Source: Strigamia acuminata (lineage: Eukaryota > Arthropoda > Chilopoda > Geophilomorpha > Linotaeniidae). Taken from it: a DNA stretch of 64,000 bases. The translations under genes and the position numbers were made by a program. The notes beneath the pieces are model-generated. The model ran no database searches. It saw only the letters and a list, made by a program, of their open reading frames with translations, and was not told the origin of the DNA. Below are positions 10,401-20,743 of the stretch, one piece after another. Each line of letters opens with the position of its first letter. Position 1 is the first letter of the stretch. The stretch is from the NCBI GenBank assembly GCA_949358305.1, contig OX442318.1:11328517-11392516 (forward strand), in the 5' to 3' direction.

Positions 10401-11735
10401 AAAACCCTAGATAGAGCAAAGAAGATGTATTTCTGGCCTAGAATGAGCAAAGACACTCGAAACTACGTTCGCAGTTGCACTCATTGCCAACAATACAAAC
10501 CTAGTCAACACCAAAAGCATCGGGCAAGCTATACACCCCACAACATGACCAACCCATGGGAGACAATAAGCATTGACCTGATGGGACCAAAGCCAGCTGG
10601 TCGTTCACAATTAAAATGGATTTTAGTAATCATTGATAATTGTACAAAATGGATTGAAGTCTTCCCACTAGCGACTGCATCAAGTGAATGCATCGTTAAT
10701 AAAATGAGCGAAGTTTTCCACCGTTGGGGATATCCAAAAAAGATAATCTCCGACAACGGCAAACAATTCGTGTCAACAATATTTAATGATTTTTGTCGAA
10801 AAAATCACGTAGATATTGCTCACATTAGCCCATATCACGCTGCCGCTAATATTACAGAGCGGGCTAACAGGACTTTAAAAATGATGTTAGCTTTATACTC
10901 AGACATTCACTCTCACTGGCCAAAATATTTAAATTCTTTTGCCTTTGCGATGCGCACCGCTAAGTCCGAGGCAACAAATTGTTCTCCGATGATTCTTAAT
11001 ACAGGAAGAATCGTTCCTTTGCCATTTGACCCGCGTATTACTAAACACGCCATCAAATTCGACAAAGAGAACCCCGAAGCTTATGTCTATAGTATTTTAG
11101 ACGTAATTAGACGTGCACACAGCGAAATGCATCGGAAAATTCAATCGAATTACGAAAAGCATGATCGACTACATAAAGACAAATATTATATTTGTCAATT
11201 TGCCAAAGGAGATCTCGTGTGGAAAGCCACACATATTTTATCAAATAAAGATAAAGGGATTTCGGCAGGATTCGCTGAGAAACGTGATGGACCTTGGGAA
11301 ATTACGGCTATTCTCGGCGGAGGTTCCTACACGCTACGGAAGCTCTCCGACAATTCAAAAGCAAAAGCGATCAACATACAGGATTTAATGCCTTATATCC
11401 CAAGTTACCCGATTGAGGAATGGACATTAGATCAGAAAGTCGGTACCAACGAGTCACACCCGACTCCAGATTGGATGGCAGGTCAGGTTATTAATTCTTC
11501 AGAATTAATAAATGAACCTGTGTCCATAGAAACAGGGGATTTAGTTGAAGAGAAAGAGGAGGAAACTTCTCAGATTTCTTCTAAAGAGGACGAAACTCCT
11601 CAAAATCCGTCTAAAAAGAGGAAAAGATTTCCATCTCCCGTTCGACAGTCTAAACGTAGACCCAAGCCGAACACAAAATACGTGACCGATTTTGTACAAC
11701 TCGTAAATTGTCTAAAACAAGTCAAGTTGGGTTAG
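7455..11735 (+). CDS. pol: Pol polyprotein, inner element (protease, RT, RNase H, integrase)
   Basis: Made as a Gag-Pol fusion by -1 frameshifting; residue numbers here count from codon 7500. Protease has DSGA (D147). Reverse transcriptase has YLDD (483-486). RNase H has TDAS (D634). Integrase has an HHCC zinc module (HGHPLTGHAG ... CTHC) and the D,D35E triad D1026, D1085, E1120, followed by a GPY/F-like module (KRDGPWEI). No chromodomain was recognised; the tail is basic. No inactivating change was seen. The enzyme copies the element RNA into DNA and inserts it with a 4-bp duplication. Confidence 0.95.
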   Translation: MIQGVVQVAQPPPNELFPLSEFSNDLFFHKKEIKIRHKPSHLTVPYVDDSKNKPPSLVISYEAVPVCRKASSSTGGVDENLKIMTDQLENLSIFSGSWNAPKKPLVPKVFKLRKILKLEKWNKKERKIFLGKLCNSKLINGGKDDPRMNVQIGGLDYNALMDSGATQCFIGVQLLSNTEIPVEFIQECPRGMRVCAVGIDHRPIGQVCLCVKWADKRRVTPMTFIILHKNVCGLILGHNFMRRTGINPNPRRAVFTCDDMPGWTAPYETTELNCCLASIRTLGLQGEGTPTSPDWAEKLVEGCNSSAEEKRLLVNVLLQLKNVFRDQLGCTKVAKHSIKFKPGATWKHQPYRMYNPAKKAIMTELVEELEADGLIEPATGPYISHPVIVAKPGGKYRLCIDYRWLNAITEVDAIQMPSIDLLIHHTNQAKYFTSIDLTKGYHQMEMEEEDKSKTAFYTPKGKFQFKRLPFGLCNAPSSFQHLMTTVLGDSLYKHALVYLDDIIIFSDTWENHLLHIKDVLEKLDAANLTINKDKSKFGRTSLRFLGHLISEGSLLPDPDKVSAVRNFPKPTCSKDIQRFVGLANFFRKFIPNIANIARPLTNIMHDQAKFVWDDPQTTAFETIKDILCDKDQALLHMPDMNKPFVILTDASHSGLGAVLCQDVELFCEKKQKLIMVPKAVAYASRVLHGAEVRYSTPELECLAVVWAIERFRPYIEYTTFTLESDAKALSWLMSTPEPSGRFGRWAVKIQCGAFKIIFRRGAMNQVADALSRAPLSALDTPDYDYIEPEEITHFYPTWNGNRCASLQVTETERKHFLTNVGLSLDFFSESYNPVRFHDSGEKGEEEGCTRENCRHIDVHNCNHENVHTALTDILKVVPPTRDEIIEAQLKDPACSKILVYLKGDEKLKNRITDKHWLNAIRGYTLDEPEENKGVMLIYFAPTDEEELNDSGNGFKAVIPRSLVRRALFACHGHPLTGHAGMSKTLDRAKKMYFWPRMSKDTRNYVRSCTHCQQYKPSQHQKHRASYTPHNMTNPWETISIDLMGPKPAGRSQLKWILVIIDNCTKWIEVFPLATASSECIVNKMSEVFHRWGYPKKIISDNGKQFVSTIFNDFCRKNHVDIAHISPYHAAANITERANRTLKMMLALYSDIHSHWPKYLNSFAFAMRTAKSEATNCSPMILNTGRIVPLPFDPRITKHAIKFDKENPEAYVYSILDVIRRAHSEMHRKIQSNYEKHDRLHKDKYYICQFAKGDLVWKATHILSNKDKGISAGFAEKRDGPWEITAILGGGSYTLRKLSDNSKAKAINIQDLMPYIPSYPIEEWTLDQKVGTNESHPTPDWMAGQVINSSELINEPVSIETGDLVEEKEEETSQISSKEDETPQNPSKKRKRFPSPVRQSKRRPKPNTKYVTDFVQLVNCLKQVKLG

Positions 11736-12359
11736 GACACAATATATTGAAAATATTTTATTTTAAATAAATATTTCCAATCATATTCACGAAGAATTGT
11801 TAAATTTTATTAATTAAAAACATTTTTTTTTTTGATGTGGATAAAATTTAACAAATGTTTGGGTTATTTTTTACACAAGCTGATTGTATTCAAATTAATC
11901 TACGTGTAAACATTTACTTGAAACTGTGTTTCCCCCTTTGGGTTAATAGAAACTTCGAGATGAGTAATTGCAAACCAATCAAATTACTCCTCGAAACTCC
12001 CCTTAACCCCTGGTTTGAGATTATCACTCACTTGTTCGCCAAGTTTTGTACTGGACTGAAATCAAGGATTATTCTCGACCCTTCGACGCTTTAACGGATT
12101 TTCGCTGAAATTTAGTGAGTTAAAATCTAGATGATTTTGAACACTTATCGTTTATTTTACTGATTTTTTCATTTGACAAATATCAGTTCAAATTCAGAAA
12201 TTATCGACACGACGCTGATTATCGAAACCATCTCGTGGACAAAATCGCGAGTAAGCCTTTCACGAACTCACTAAGTGAATTCCCGGTAAATATTTAAGCA
12301 ATATTTTGTCAAAATTTATAATATTTTGACATTAATTGACAACATTTATTTTGGTTAAG
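11736..12359 (+). other. AT-rich spacer between pol and the third ORF, with one hairpin
   Basis: No coding frame is supported. A potential stem (TTCGAG-TGAGTAATT with AATTACTC-TCGAA) lies at about 11954-11995. Splice signals for the downstream exon candidate begin at the end of this stretch (ttattttggttaag). Confidence 0.4.
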
Positions 12360-12503
12360 CGTTCATTACGGCGGACTTAGAATTTGCACGTGCCGCACAA
12401 CGTCTTTATCGGCCAACGTCGCCGGAACCGAGCAGCCCTCGCAAATACGCGAAGCTAGACGTTAAACTAGCCAAATATACCCTGTTAGGACTGCACCTAG
12501 TTA
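12360..12503 (+). CDS. Candidate coding exon spliced to the third ORF, inner element
   Basis: A 144-nt GC-richer island stands inside AT-rich DNA and is open in one frame for 47 codons. It is preceded by an acceptor-like ttattttggttaag and followed by a perfect donor GTAAGT at 12504. Joining it to an acceptor (tattttttgaag) at 13030 keeps it in frame with the third ORF. No upstream start was found, so at least one more 5' exon would be needed. This is inference from splice consensus and composition only. Confidence 0.35.
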
Positions 12504-13030
12504 GTAAGTGTTTATTTTATAAAAGATAAAAAATATCGCTTAAATTCCTTTGAAATTGGTGAGCATACATGTGTTAACAAGTCACGTGTATGATACTAAC
12601 GAACGCCACCAGATGTCGGTGATAGATTTTTACTCGGACGAATTATAGAGTTATTCGTACAGTTAAAAATCATGTATATTGTCAGATACTAAAAATACTG
12701 CAAAAATATTTTTTAATATTTTGACAGGTTGTTTAGTTATTATGTCGTTTAGATGTAAAAATTAGGTTTATTTTATTTAATAAACACTAATTTGAATAGT
12801 TTTTCAACGATATTGTTTTAAAGGATAAGATGAAATTATCTACCAAGTCAAGAATAATTATTAATGTTAATAATTATTCGACAAATGAAGGAAACCCGCT
12901 AACAAAAGGAACTTAAGAATTTAATTGCGAAATTAATCCAGTTGTTGGTCGACAATTAATTTAATTTGAAATTAAATTAATTACCGACAGTTTGATTCGT
13001 GTTCTCAAATAAAATTTATATTTTTTGAAG
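12504..13030 (+). other. Candidate intron or spacer before the third ORF
   Basis: AT-rich and non-coding. It begins GTAAGT and ends with a pyrimidine-rich tract and AG just before ATGCAATG. Confidence 0.35.
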
Positions 13031-13035
13031 ATGCA

Positions 13036-14691
13036 ATGAGTCGCCGAGGTCGTGCTAGCAAGCGACAGTACGTGCATTGGGATCCAGAAGAGTCTGAAGA
13101 ACCGGATTATCGCTTTGTTAATCCCTCCTCTGACCCCGAGCTCGTCGCCAACTGGGCCCGTGATAACCCGGATCTCGTACCGCCCCGAATTAGGACCGCC
13201 ATGGGTGTTAGCCCGACCGACTCACGTCCTTCCAGAGGCCGTCAAGCGAGTCAGCGTGTCGTAACCTATGATGCGCCCCACGAGACTCCGAATTGGGATT
13301 TTTCTGACGACTCGTCACAATACTCCCGTTCTGCTTCAAGGAGACGGCGCCAAGACGACTTCTCACAAGAAGAAGAATCTTATGAGGAAGCTCCGCCCCA
13401 GACTACCAGCAGACCATTTGCTCGACCACGAAATCCTCGCGATACCGCTAGTCGAGGAAAAACCGGCAAGTCCAAAGGACCCACCAAGTCCACGTTGGCA
13501 TCTTCATCCGAGGCGTTGACCCGCCCAACATCGCAAGCTCGCTCATTATCGGAGCTCAACTTACCGATTTATCGGAAGCAACGGCGAGAACATGTATTTC
13601 GCGACATGGAAGCTGCCGCCTTGGGAACCAACATCATGCCGAAGTCGAAACTGATGTTCTGCCCATTGTGCGCAGGATGCGGATGGTTGTCGTCCTTGTT
13701 ATCCGGCATTCACGCCGTGGTCTGTGTGAACTGTCACGGTGGTAAACGCGTTGCCATATCCAGCATGTGGAATGAAGAAATTCTTCCATTTATCGTCAAG
13801 GGGCTAAGTACGCCGACAGCACGCAATTGGGCGATGTGTCGCGAATGTGGCCTCATCCACCAGGGCCCGGAGCAGGCTATTTATGTAGACCCGGCACAAA
13901 TGTCCAGCACCTCGACTCCACGAGGAGGATTTACGGAGCCACAACGCGAGCCGGAAACCCCCACCCCTGCGATTGATGGAACTTCAGTCGTCTCGGCGGA
14001 AAACGAACCAATGTCAGTTGTTGCGTCTGATTCTCCGCCGGTTGCCTCCGATTCTGGTCTGCAAACCGCCGCTTCTCCAGAGGGAACATCGACTAACAAC
14101 ATGATTGTAGCGACTATTCCGCTCCCCGAAGTAAGCGACGCTGCTGAACCGGTCATTTTACTGGTTCACCCATACATGCCAAGACCAAACATGTCGCTCA
14201 CGGAGCAAACTAAGGCGGAAGTGGAACATTATTTCCCAATTTTATTGGAAGCAGCTAAGCGTATTAGTGTGTCGATTTCAAACGACCAAATTCCAGATTT
14301 GAGCGTGCCGCTGGCCGTGATCCAATGGATTTTTCATCCATCCCGGCCGGAATCCTTTCAAACTCGCTCTTTCATTTGGTGTAAGATTTTGCAACAGGTC
14401 TCAGCAGCAGCACACCCATTGATTCGTGAGGGATGGCACTCTGGCTTACCCGACCATCACTTGGTTTTTTCCGAGCCAACCAGCGCTAACACCATTCCGT
14501 TAGGAGGGCCTGATCCCCTGGAAGTATTCACCGAGGAACAACACAGAATGCTCCTGAATCCCCTGGCCCATGACGTTGAGCCAGATGCAGTACCGGAATT
14601 GGTAGCTATGCAACTTAATTCTCCACCCGCAGCCGTCTCGGAAGTTGTTACATCCATGGAAGGATTCATTGAGGATGAAGAGTTGGACTAG
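13036..14691 (+). CDS. Third ORF of inner element, unknown protein with CxxC zinc-ribbon-like cysteines
   Basis: 551 residues in the place where env would lie. It shows no signal peptide, transmembrane segment, furin site or fusion peptide, so it is not an envelope protein by sequence. The first 190 residues are disordered and rich in R, S and acidic residues. A central region holds CPLCAGC (residues 209-215), CVNCH (about 230-234) and CREC (about 268-271), which could bind zinc. A proline/serine/threonine-rich stretch follows, then a folded-looking C-terminal third ending in an acidic tail. The open frame, with no stop over 551 codons, argues for selection. Function unknown. Confidence 0.75.
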   Translation: MSRRGRASKRQYVHWDPEESEEPDYRFVNPSSDPELVANWARDNPDLVPPRIRTAMGVSPTDSRPSRGRQASQRVVTYDAPHETPNWDFSDDSSQYSRSASRRRRQDDFSQEEESYEEAPPQTTSRPFARPRNPRDTASRGKTGKSKGPTKSTLASSSEALTRPTSQARSLSELNLPIYRKQRREHVFRDMEAAALGTNIMPKSKLMFCPLCAGCGWLSSLLSGIHAVVCVNCHGGKRVAISSMWNEEILPFIVKGLSTPTARNWAMCRECGLIHQGPEQAIYVDPAQMSSTSTPRGGFTEPQREPETPTPAIDGTSVVSAENEPMSVVASDSPPVASDSGLQTAASPEGTSTNNMIVATIPLPEVSDAAEPVILLVHPYMPRPNMSLTEQTKAEVEHYFPILLEAAKRISVSISNDQIPDLSVPLAVIQWIFHPSRPESFQTRSFIWCKILQQVSAAAHPLIREGWHSGLPDHHLVFSEPTSANTIPLGGPDPLEVFTEEQHRMLLNPLAHDVEPDAVPELVAMQLNSPPAAVSEVVTSMEGFIEDEELD

Positions 14692-15347
14692 AAAGCGTCA
14701 ACGATGTCGGGATCCGTTACTTTCCCGATATCTTTCCTTTTAGGCAAGACCAGAAGTAACGAGTCCATTTTCTCCATCTCCATTTCTTGACCCGAGTTGA
14801 AACAAAGATTTAGTCAGGTTCAGGTGTATTTTATGCCGTTTTTTGTGAATAATTCAAAGATCTTTAATATTTAAACTAACAATTCTGTTAAAATTTGATT
14901 ACGAGTCAATGTGAGTTTGTTTATATGAATACTAATTTTAATACTTGAATTTTAACGTGTAAAGTGTTATTTTGCAAATCATTACATTTCCAGTGAGAAG
15001 TTAAGTTTTGTGAAAATAATTGTTAAATTTTATTAATCATTTGTTTGATACAAGAGTTTTGATGTTAGTTTAAGTTATCGTTTTTCTTGATACAGTTGTA
15101 AGTCCACCTGTAAAGAGAGATTGGAGTTATTATTAATAATTGAAAGTTTTATAACCTTAATAAATATTTTTTGAAGCATTTGATTAAGAAATACTCTTTA
15201 TTTATACTATTAAGATATAAAATAAAGGTTTTTGCTTACCAAGGATTACAGCTCGAGTCCCCTAGATGACAGTGTGGTCTTGATCCTCAAGATATTCGGA
15301 ATAAATAGTATGTTAATACAGGTATTAACATATATTTAAGGGGGACT
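14692..15347 (+). other. 3' untranslated spacer and polypurine tract, inner element
   Basis: AT-rich, with no gene. It ends with AAGGGGGACT (about 15338-15347) immediately before the 3' LTR, the expected polypurine primer for plus-strand synthesis. Confidence 0.7.
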
Positions 15348-16937
15348 TGTGACGGTTACACTGTCAAACACTTTGTTAATATAGGACGAACATTTCACCG
15401 ATAGATGGCGCTGGTACGTTTTAGCGGTAATTTCAAATTTCGACAATTTTTGAGTGAATAAAATATAAATTACTATTTATATTTTATTCCACTGCGACTT
15501 TAGACACTTTTAAATACTTTTGGATGTTTAAATATTAGTTGATTTATTTGTCACATAATTCTATTGAATTATGTGCAAACTCTACACCTGGTGAAGTCAC
15601 CCCCCATCACCCACTGTGAGTTGGACTCCTTTTGGATTATAGTCAAAGGGACTTAATCCAAAATGTGTCCTGCGTATCCAGTTCCTGTAGTGGACCTAGT
15701 AGAAGACTATGTCCTGAGTATCCACTTCCTATGATCTGGGATTGGATGGATTTGACTGCCCAGTGATCCCATTGGATCACTGAACAGCTATTCTCCTCAC
15801 CGAGTATATATCCCCCTGCAAAACGGATATAGCTCGCTCTTGTTCTGTTTTTGTTTGATACTGATATTACTTGAGCACATATTATACTTCTCTGCGTTCC
15901 GACAATCCGTTGTAGAAATACTTTGTATTTAGTGTAAGTATCTAGAGTGGGTAGAAGACTCACAGACACACTTCCCGCCTCTTCATGCCAACATTCCGTT
16001 GTAGAAATGTAGTAACTAGAGTGGAGAGATTCACAGACACATTTAAGTGTAGTATCTAGAGTGGGGTACAACCCACAGACGCACTCCCTCCAGCTTCATG
16101 CCAACATTCCGTTGTAGAGTGCAGAATCTAGAGTGGAGTAAAATTCACAGACGCATTGGTAATGTAGAATCTAGAGTGGAGTATTTATATTTCACAGACG
16201 CATTATCAGAGTGATCGACGCGGAGTAATTTCCCGGTTACTCTCCCGCCAGCCAGGACCGAGTGGAGTAATTTCCCGGCGATGGATAACCTTTCCTGCGA
16301 GATATTTCGATTCAATTCGTTATTGGTTTGACGGAACATTTAAGTCTAACTTAGATGTTGATTGCACTCGGGGCAAAAATAGCTCGGCGCTATTTTAATA
16401 TATTTTACTTATTTTCATAGTTTTAGTTAAGTTTGTGACTATAAAATATCATGATCAATTCCATAGAATTAATATGAATATTTATTCTCACATTGTTACA
16501 TCTCGCAATAATTATTGATTACAATAATTATCTGCGACGCGATGTGTGTGACGATACAGAAAAGTCAACCGCACCTCTCGGATATAACCCACCCAGCCTA
16601 ACCATTTACACGCCTTTTAGAACCAAACCCCGGACCATTTAGAAGCCAAAGCCATTCATAGATGACATCTTTTACGTCACAGCAATAAGACCGTTACAAA
16701 TTCTTATTGCATGACTGAAGCCTTCAAATGATATTATTTCAGGGTTTTTGCCAAATAACTGTATAGTTTAACTTATCGTCATTTTAGCCACTTGTAGGCA
16801 TAGTATTTATATAAGGTTCAAACCGGAATAAATGTTATATGTTTTGAGAAAACATCAGGTTTGCATATTTTACATTTTCACACGGATAGTTCACACTTTA
16901 GTTTAGCAATTGCTATCTCCAGAAGGTAATCGTCACA
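15348..16937 (+). repeat. 3' LTR of inner element (1590 bp)
   Basis: Same sequence as 2942-4531 as far as can be compared by eye, including the TCTAGAGTGG repeat array (about 15940-16206). Confidence 0.95.
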
Positions 16938-16941
16938 ACGT

Positions 16942-17594
16942 GAGTACGATTGATTTGTGTTAACCTCCGCAGAGTAACCTGCGAAACAAGATTACCACAC
17001 TATTTTAGCAAGCCAGCTAGAAATAGTAAACCTACTCCAATTTAGCGAGTTGTGCAGACAAACGGTCGCACAAGCCTAAATTGCAGTAACCACGACGAGC
17101 GTTCCCGCCGCTGTGTGTATCGCCGGGAACCACCAAGCGTCCGCCGCTGTGTGATCGCCGGACACCTACAAAAAACCCTAAACCTAGACAACAGACCAGA
17201 AGTAAGACCTTTCAGGCATTCACTCGCGCCCGACCAGCGTGAGCCCGAAGGACCGAACGAGAAACGTGAGACGAGGACGCCATTCATTGCCACGCCGGCC
17301 CAAGACGACACCACGTTGCCACGCGGACGCCATCTTGGATCCACAGCGACAAAGGACGATCTCGACCAGTTTCCCGCCAACTTCACACCCCTTTCCTTTT
17401 ACCTTTTTATTCCCTTACATATTTTATTCCCTTTTAACTGTATATTCCCGTATAATAAATACATTTATTATATTTACCTTTTACATTGTCTTGCCGTGTT
17501 ACATTATTTGGGTAACCGCTTGAGTAAAGCGGTATTGCGAGATCAGAGAGTGACTCATACCACGTATCAGCGACAGACCGAGTTGAGCGCGACA
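16942..17594 (+). repeat. 5' LTR of outer element, right part
   Basis: LTR bases 344-996, continuing 2599-2941 and matching 29468-30120 except T17360 versus C29886. Confidence 0.95.
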
Positions 17595-17596
17595 CG

Positions 17597-17614
17597 TGGG
17601 GGCCTGTCCGGGAT
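17597..17614 (+). promoter_or_regulatory. Primer binding site, tRNA-Pro-like (outer element)
   Basis: TGGGGGCCTGTCCGGGAT lies 2 nt after the LTR. It matches the familiar tRNA-Pro primer site at 16 of 18 positions (CT versus TC inside), from memory of that site. The host tRNA set would settle the identity. Confidence 0.65.
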
Positions 17615-17662
17615 CGATTTAAACGACTCGAATAGAACTTGAGATCATTTTCATACCCAAAA

Positions 17663-20600
17663 ATGGCAGACAATATCCGAGTAACGGATTCCGACTCCGA
17701 CGCGAACAAGAGAGCCGGCAGTCGTAAAGGCGCCGACTATCACTTGCGATCTGGAGGTCCCTTACCCAAAGCCTCAGCGCACGAAGCGAGGCAAAAACGG
17801 CGCAAGCCTAAACCCGATCGCAGAAGCGCATCAGAGGCATCGCACCCGTCTCGTTCCGAGACGAGGCAGCGATTGGACGAGACAGAGCGGGGTGAAGAGC
17901 AATCTCACTCCAAACTGCCGCGTTCTAACCGTGACGGCGAGACGAGCGGAAACGAGGTTTTATCCCGTAACCCATCGCCTCGTCTAACGCACGACACCGA
18001 GGTGGGCAGTCCGAAAGCGGCGTCTCCGATACAAAAGACGGCCTCAAACACGACAGCTAATTCGGCACTAAACACGCCAATTACGCAAAGCCGCCCAGCT
18101 TCGGTCAGGTCCGAAGGACACAAGTCCAATGCGTCAAAAACTGAGCGTGTTCCGAGCCAGCCTTACAGCGTCTCGGCCACATTGGTTGACACGATGCAGT
18201 TGGCACAGGCAGAAGGTGTACGATACACTCTGCCAACGGGAAAAATAACTGTGTACGAAACATTACAAATCGTACGTGCAGCTTTAAGAGCGCACAGGTT
18301 ATCCCCGGAAATCACCGTTGTTGAAGGCGCATACGCTCAACAAATGGTAGACTCCGCTCAATTCGAAGCGGATGCCGAGAATGAGGCCCGACAAGCCATC
18401 CGCGAGAGAAAGCGGAAGCTGGCGGAAAGAGAAGCGCGAGCTCTCGAGTACGGCAAATCCCAGCGCGTTCCGACTACTCCAGAAGAAGTCGAAATAGTTG
18501 ATCGAGCCTTACATGCACATCGTTATGCATTCCGTTCTCAACAAGAAGCTGAACAAGCTTTCATGACTAGGCTGCAACGAGACAAACCAAAATCCGTTCG
18601 CAAGCCAGAAGTTAGCTCGTCCGAATTGTCCGACGAGAGCGTAGAAGGCGACCCGAAGCGCACGCCGAAGGTCAGCCCCAAACCCGAGCGAAAAAAGGAA
18701 GTGCCAGTCACTCCACGCAAACGGGAAGTCTCGACCGAACAACGCGTTCGACCTCGCATGATGGCGTTAGACGATAACACTAACAACGCTATCAACCGAT
18801 TAATAAATGCGAACAACGCGCGTCGTAACGAAGAACAGACTCACACGAGCCGACAACGCGACGACCCGCGGGGTAACGACTGGCAACAGCCGGTACCCAT
18901 CCTCAAAGACGACGGACCTTCGAGAAAACCTTCCGAAGACCGCACATCGTCACGAGAGGAACGTCAACGCGAAAGAGGACAGCAACAGTATCACTACGGA
19001 AACAGTGATTCGTCGTCGGATGAACTGGAGTCGAATGCACCCAGTCATCACGATTCGGAGAGAGGTTCCGGAGAAAGACGAAGGGAAAGAGAACGCGATG
19101 AACGCAGGGAAAGGGAACGTGACGACCGTCGTAGGGGCCGGAAAGAGTCAAACTCTTCACGGCGCAACCCGCCACGCCGCTCACCGTCTCCCGACCCCAG
19201 CTCCGACCCCTCGTCCAACGACGACAGACGAAATGATAAGTCAAGTAATCGCCGGAAGAGATCCAACTCTCCGCGCGATAGAGAGAAACGACGTCGATCG
19301 GAAAATAGCGACCACCGACGGGAGGAGTTTCAGGACCTTCCCCGACAAAGCGCGTTTACCGATTCGACGGGTCGGCAGTATACGATGGGAGAGCTTGGAA
19401 GAGCCCTGCTTGGCTCGTTAAAAGCCGAAGGAATCGATCTGAGCAAACGAAATGATCGTAATCGTAACACTGGTGACCGCGTAAAGAAAAAATACGCTGT
19501 CTCCCGACGTGACACCATGAGTGTTACCGGGAATATTAGGTGGCAATTTTATATTCAGAACCGTTTCGACGGGTCATGGAAAGCGGGAGATCGCTTCCTT
19601 GACGAAGTAATTCGGATTAAGACTGCCACTAAAGCCACCGTAGGAGACATGCTCACCCACGGTATTGTCGAGCTAATGACAGGCTCGGCACGTGAGTGGT
19701 ACCAAGGATTGAAAGGCGTCAATTGGGACGACTTTTTAATGAGATTCGACCTGCGCTACGGCGAGACACCCGAAGAGGTGAGCCGAAAGATGCGAGGTCT
19801 TCGCCAGATGCCTGGTGAAACCATAATGGATTACGACATTCGCGCCAGATTGTTGTTCGAAAAGGCCCCGATGGAATTTCATGCCACGGGATTCAACCTT
19901 TTCTTTCTCGGCGGTTTGTCGGAATACTCGCAACGGGTGCTACTTGAAGAAAGGGCACCGACAGGAGGCAGCTACGAAGAAATGAGCGCCTTCCTGTTCG
20001 AGAACACGATAGATATCGAGAAGAGATATTATTCCGCTTTACCAGAAGCGGAGAAAGCAGCAACCGCTAAACGTCTCAAGTTGAGTGCGGAAAGATATGG
20101 GGCGACAGACAAAATCATGCGCCCTACTGAATATCTTAGCGGTATAATGGAGCTGGCAGAAGCTAGCGTTGGTTTACAAATAAAAAATAAACTGACATCC
20201 ACGCTGCCTTCCAACCCATTGGCCGCCCCTAAAAAGGCACCGACAGCGTCAGCCATGCAAGCGACACTGGAGGAGGTCAAGGAGGGGGAGGAAGCCGAAC
20301 AAAATGTCGGAAAATCAGACGAAAAAGAAGAAAAAGACGATTATTCGACGGACGAAGAAATACGAAGCTATCGCGATACCTTATCAACGGGTTGCGATGA
20401 GGAAGGACCGCTAGTACATCTCATCCATCGAGATAGAGCGGTAGAAGAATTTCGCGCCAGGTTAAAACCAAATGCCGGCCGAATTCCGAAGTATTTTCGA
20501 AAAAATTACACGCCACCGTCGAAAGTAGACCCTGAAAAAAAGAAATCGATTGAAGCCCCAAGAGACAAATCAAATATTCGTTGTTTTAAGTGTAACCAAC

Positions 20601-20743
20601 CGGGTCACTATTCCAATGAGTGCCCAAGAACAGCGAAAGAAGACGCTAAGTTTGACGCGATAATGAAGCAGATGGCAGAGATTAAACTCGCCATGGCAAA
20701 AAACGAGTCAAAAAACGAGTCAGCGCAGGCGGCGAAGAAATAA
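17663..20743 (+). CDS. gag: Gag polyprotein, outer element
   Basis: 1026 residues from the first ATG (MADNIRVTDSDSD). A very long charged, disordered N-terminal half, rich in R, E, S, D and P, precedes a retrotransposon-gag region (about residues 630-800, with WYQGLKGVNWDDF and LRQMPGETIMDY). A CCHC knuckle (CFKCNQPGHYSNEC) starts near residue 974. This is longer than the usual Ty3/Gypsy Gag of 250-500 residues. The C-terminus carries a duplicated KNES, which encodes two slippery sites. Confidence 0.92.
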   Translation: MADNIRVTDSDSDANKRAGSRKGADYHLRSGGPLPKASAHEARQKRRKPKPDRRSASEASHPSRSETRQRLDETERGEEQSHSKLPRSNRDGETSGNEVLSRNPSPRLTHDTEVGSPKAASPIQKTASNTTANSALNTPITQSRPASVRSEGHKSNASKTERVPSQPYSVSATLVDTMQLAQAEGVRYTLPTGKITVYETLQIVRAALRAHRLSPEITVVEGAYAQQMVDSAQFEADAENEARQAIRERKRKLAEREARALEYGKSQRVPTTPEEVEIVDRALHAHRYAFRSQQEAEQAFMTRLQRDKPKSVRKPEVSSSELSDESVEGDPKRTPKVSPKPERKKEVPVTPRKREVSTEQRVRPRMMALDDNTNNAINRLINANNARRNEEQTHTSRQRDDPRGNDWQQPVPILKDDGPSRKPSEDRTSSREERQRERGQQQYHYGNSDSSSDELESNAPSHHDSERGSGERRRERERDERRERERDDRRRGRKESNSSRRNPPRRSPSPDPSSDPSSNDDRRNDKSSNRRKRSNSPRDREKRRRSENSDHRREEFQDLPRQSAFTDSTGRQYTMGELGRALLGSLKAEGIDLSKRNDRNRNTGDRVKKKYAVSRRDTMSVTGNIRWQFYIQNRFDGSWKAGDRFLDEVIRIKTATKATVGDMLTHGIVELMTGSAREWYQGLKGVNWDDFLMRFDLRYGETPEEVSRKMRGLRQMPGETIMDYDIRARLLFEKAPMEFHATGFNLFFLGGLSEYSQRVLLEERAPTGGSYEEMSAFLFENTIDIEKRYYSALPEAEKAATAKRLKLSAERYGATDKIMRPTEYLSGIMELAEASVGLQIKNKLTSTLPSNPLAAPKKAPTASAMQATLEEVKEGEEAEQNVGKSDEKEEKDDYSTDEEIRSYRDTLSTGCDEEGPLVHLIHRDRAVEEFRARLKPNAGRIPKYFRKNYTPPSKVDPEKKKSIEAPRDKSNIRCFKCNQPGHYSNECPRTAKEDAKFDAIMKQMAEIKLAMAKNESKNESAQAAKK

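Larger units (their letters stand above)
2942..16937 (+). mobile_element. Inner Ty3/Gypsy-type LTR retrotransposon with a third ORF (13,996 bp)
   Basis: The termini TGTGACG and CGTCACA are inverted repeats. The target duplication is ACGT (2938-2941 and 16938-16941), and the unoccupied sequence ttcaacgtgagt is preserved in the 3' LTR of the outer element. Layout: LTR 2942-4531, PBS 4534-4551, gag, frameshift, pol, third ORF, PPT, LTR 15348-16937. The LTRs are the same length and no difference was found by eye, implying a very recent insertion, later than the outer element. Confidence 0.96.
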
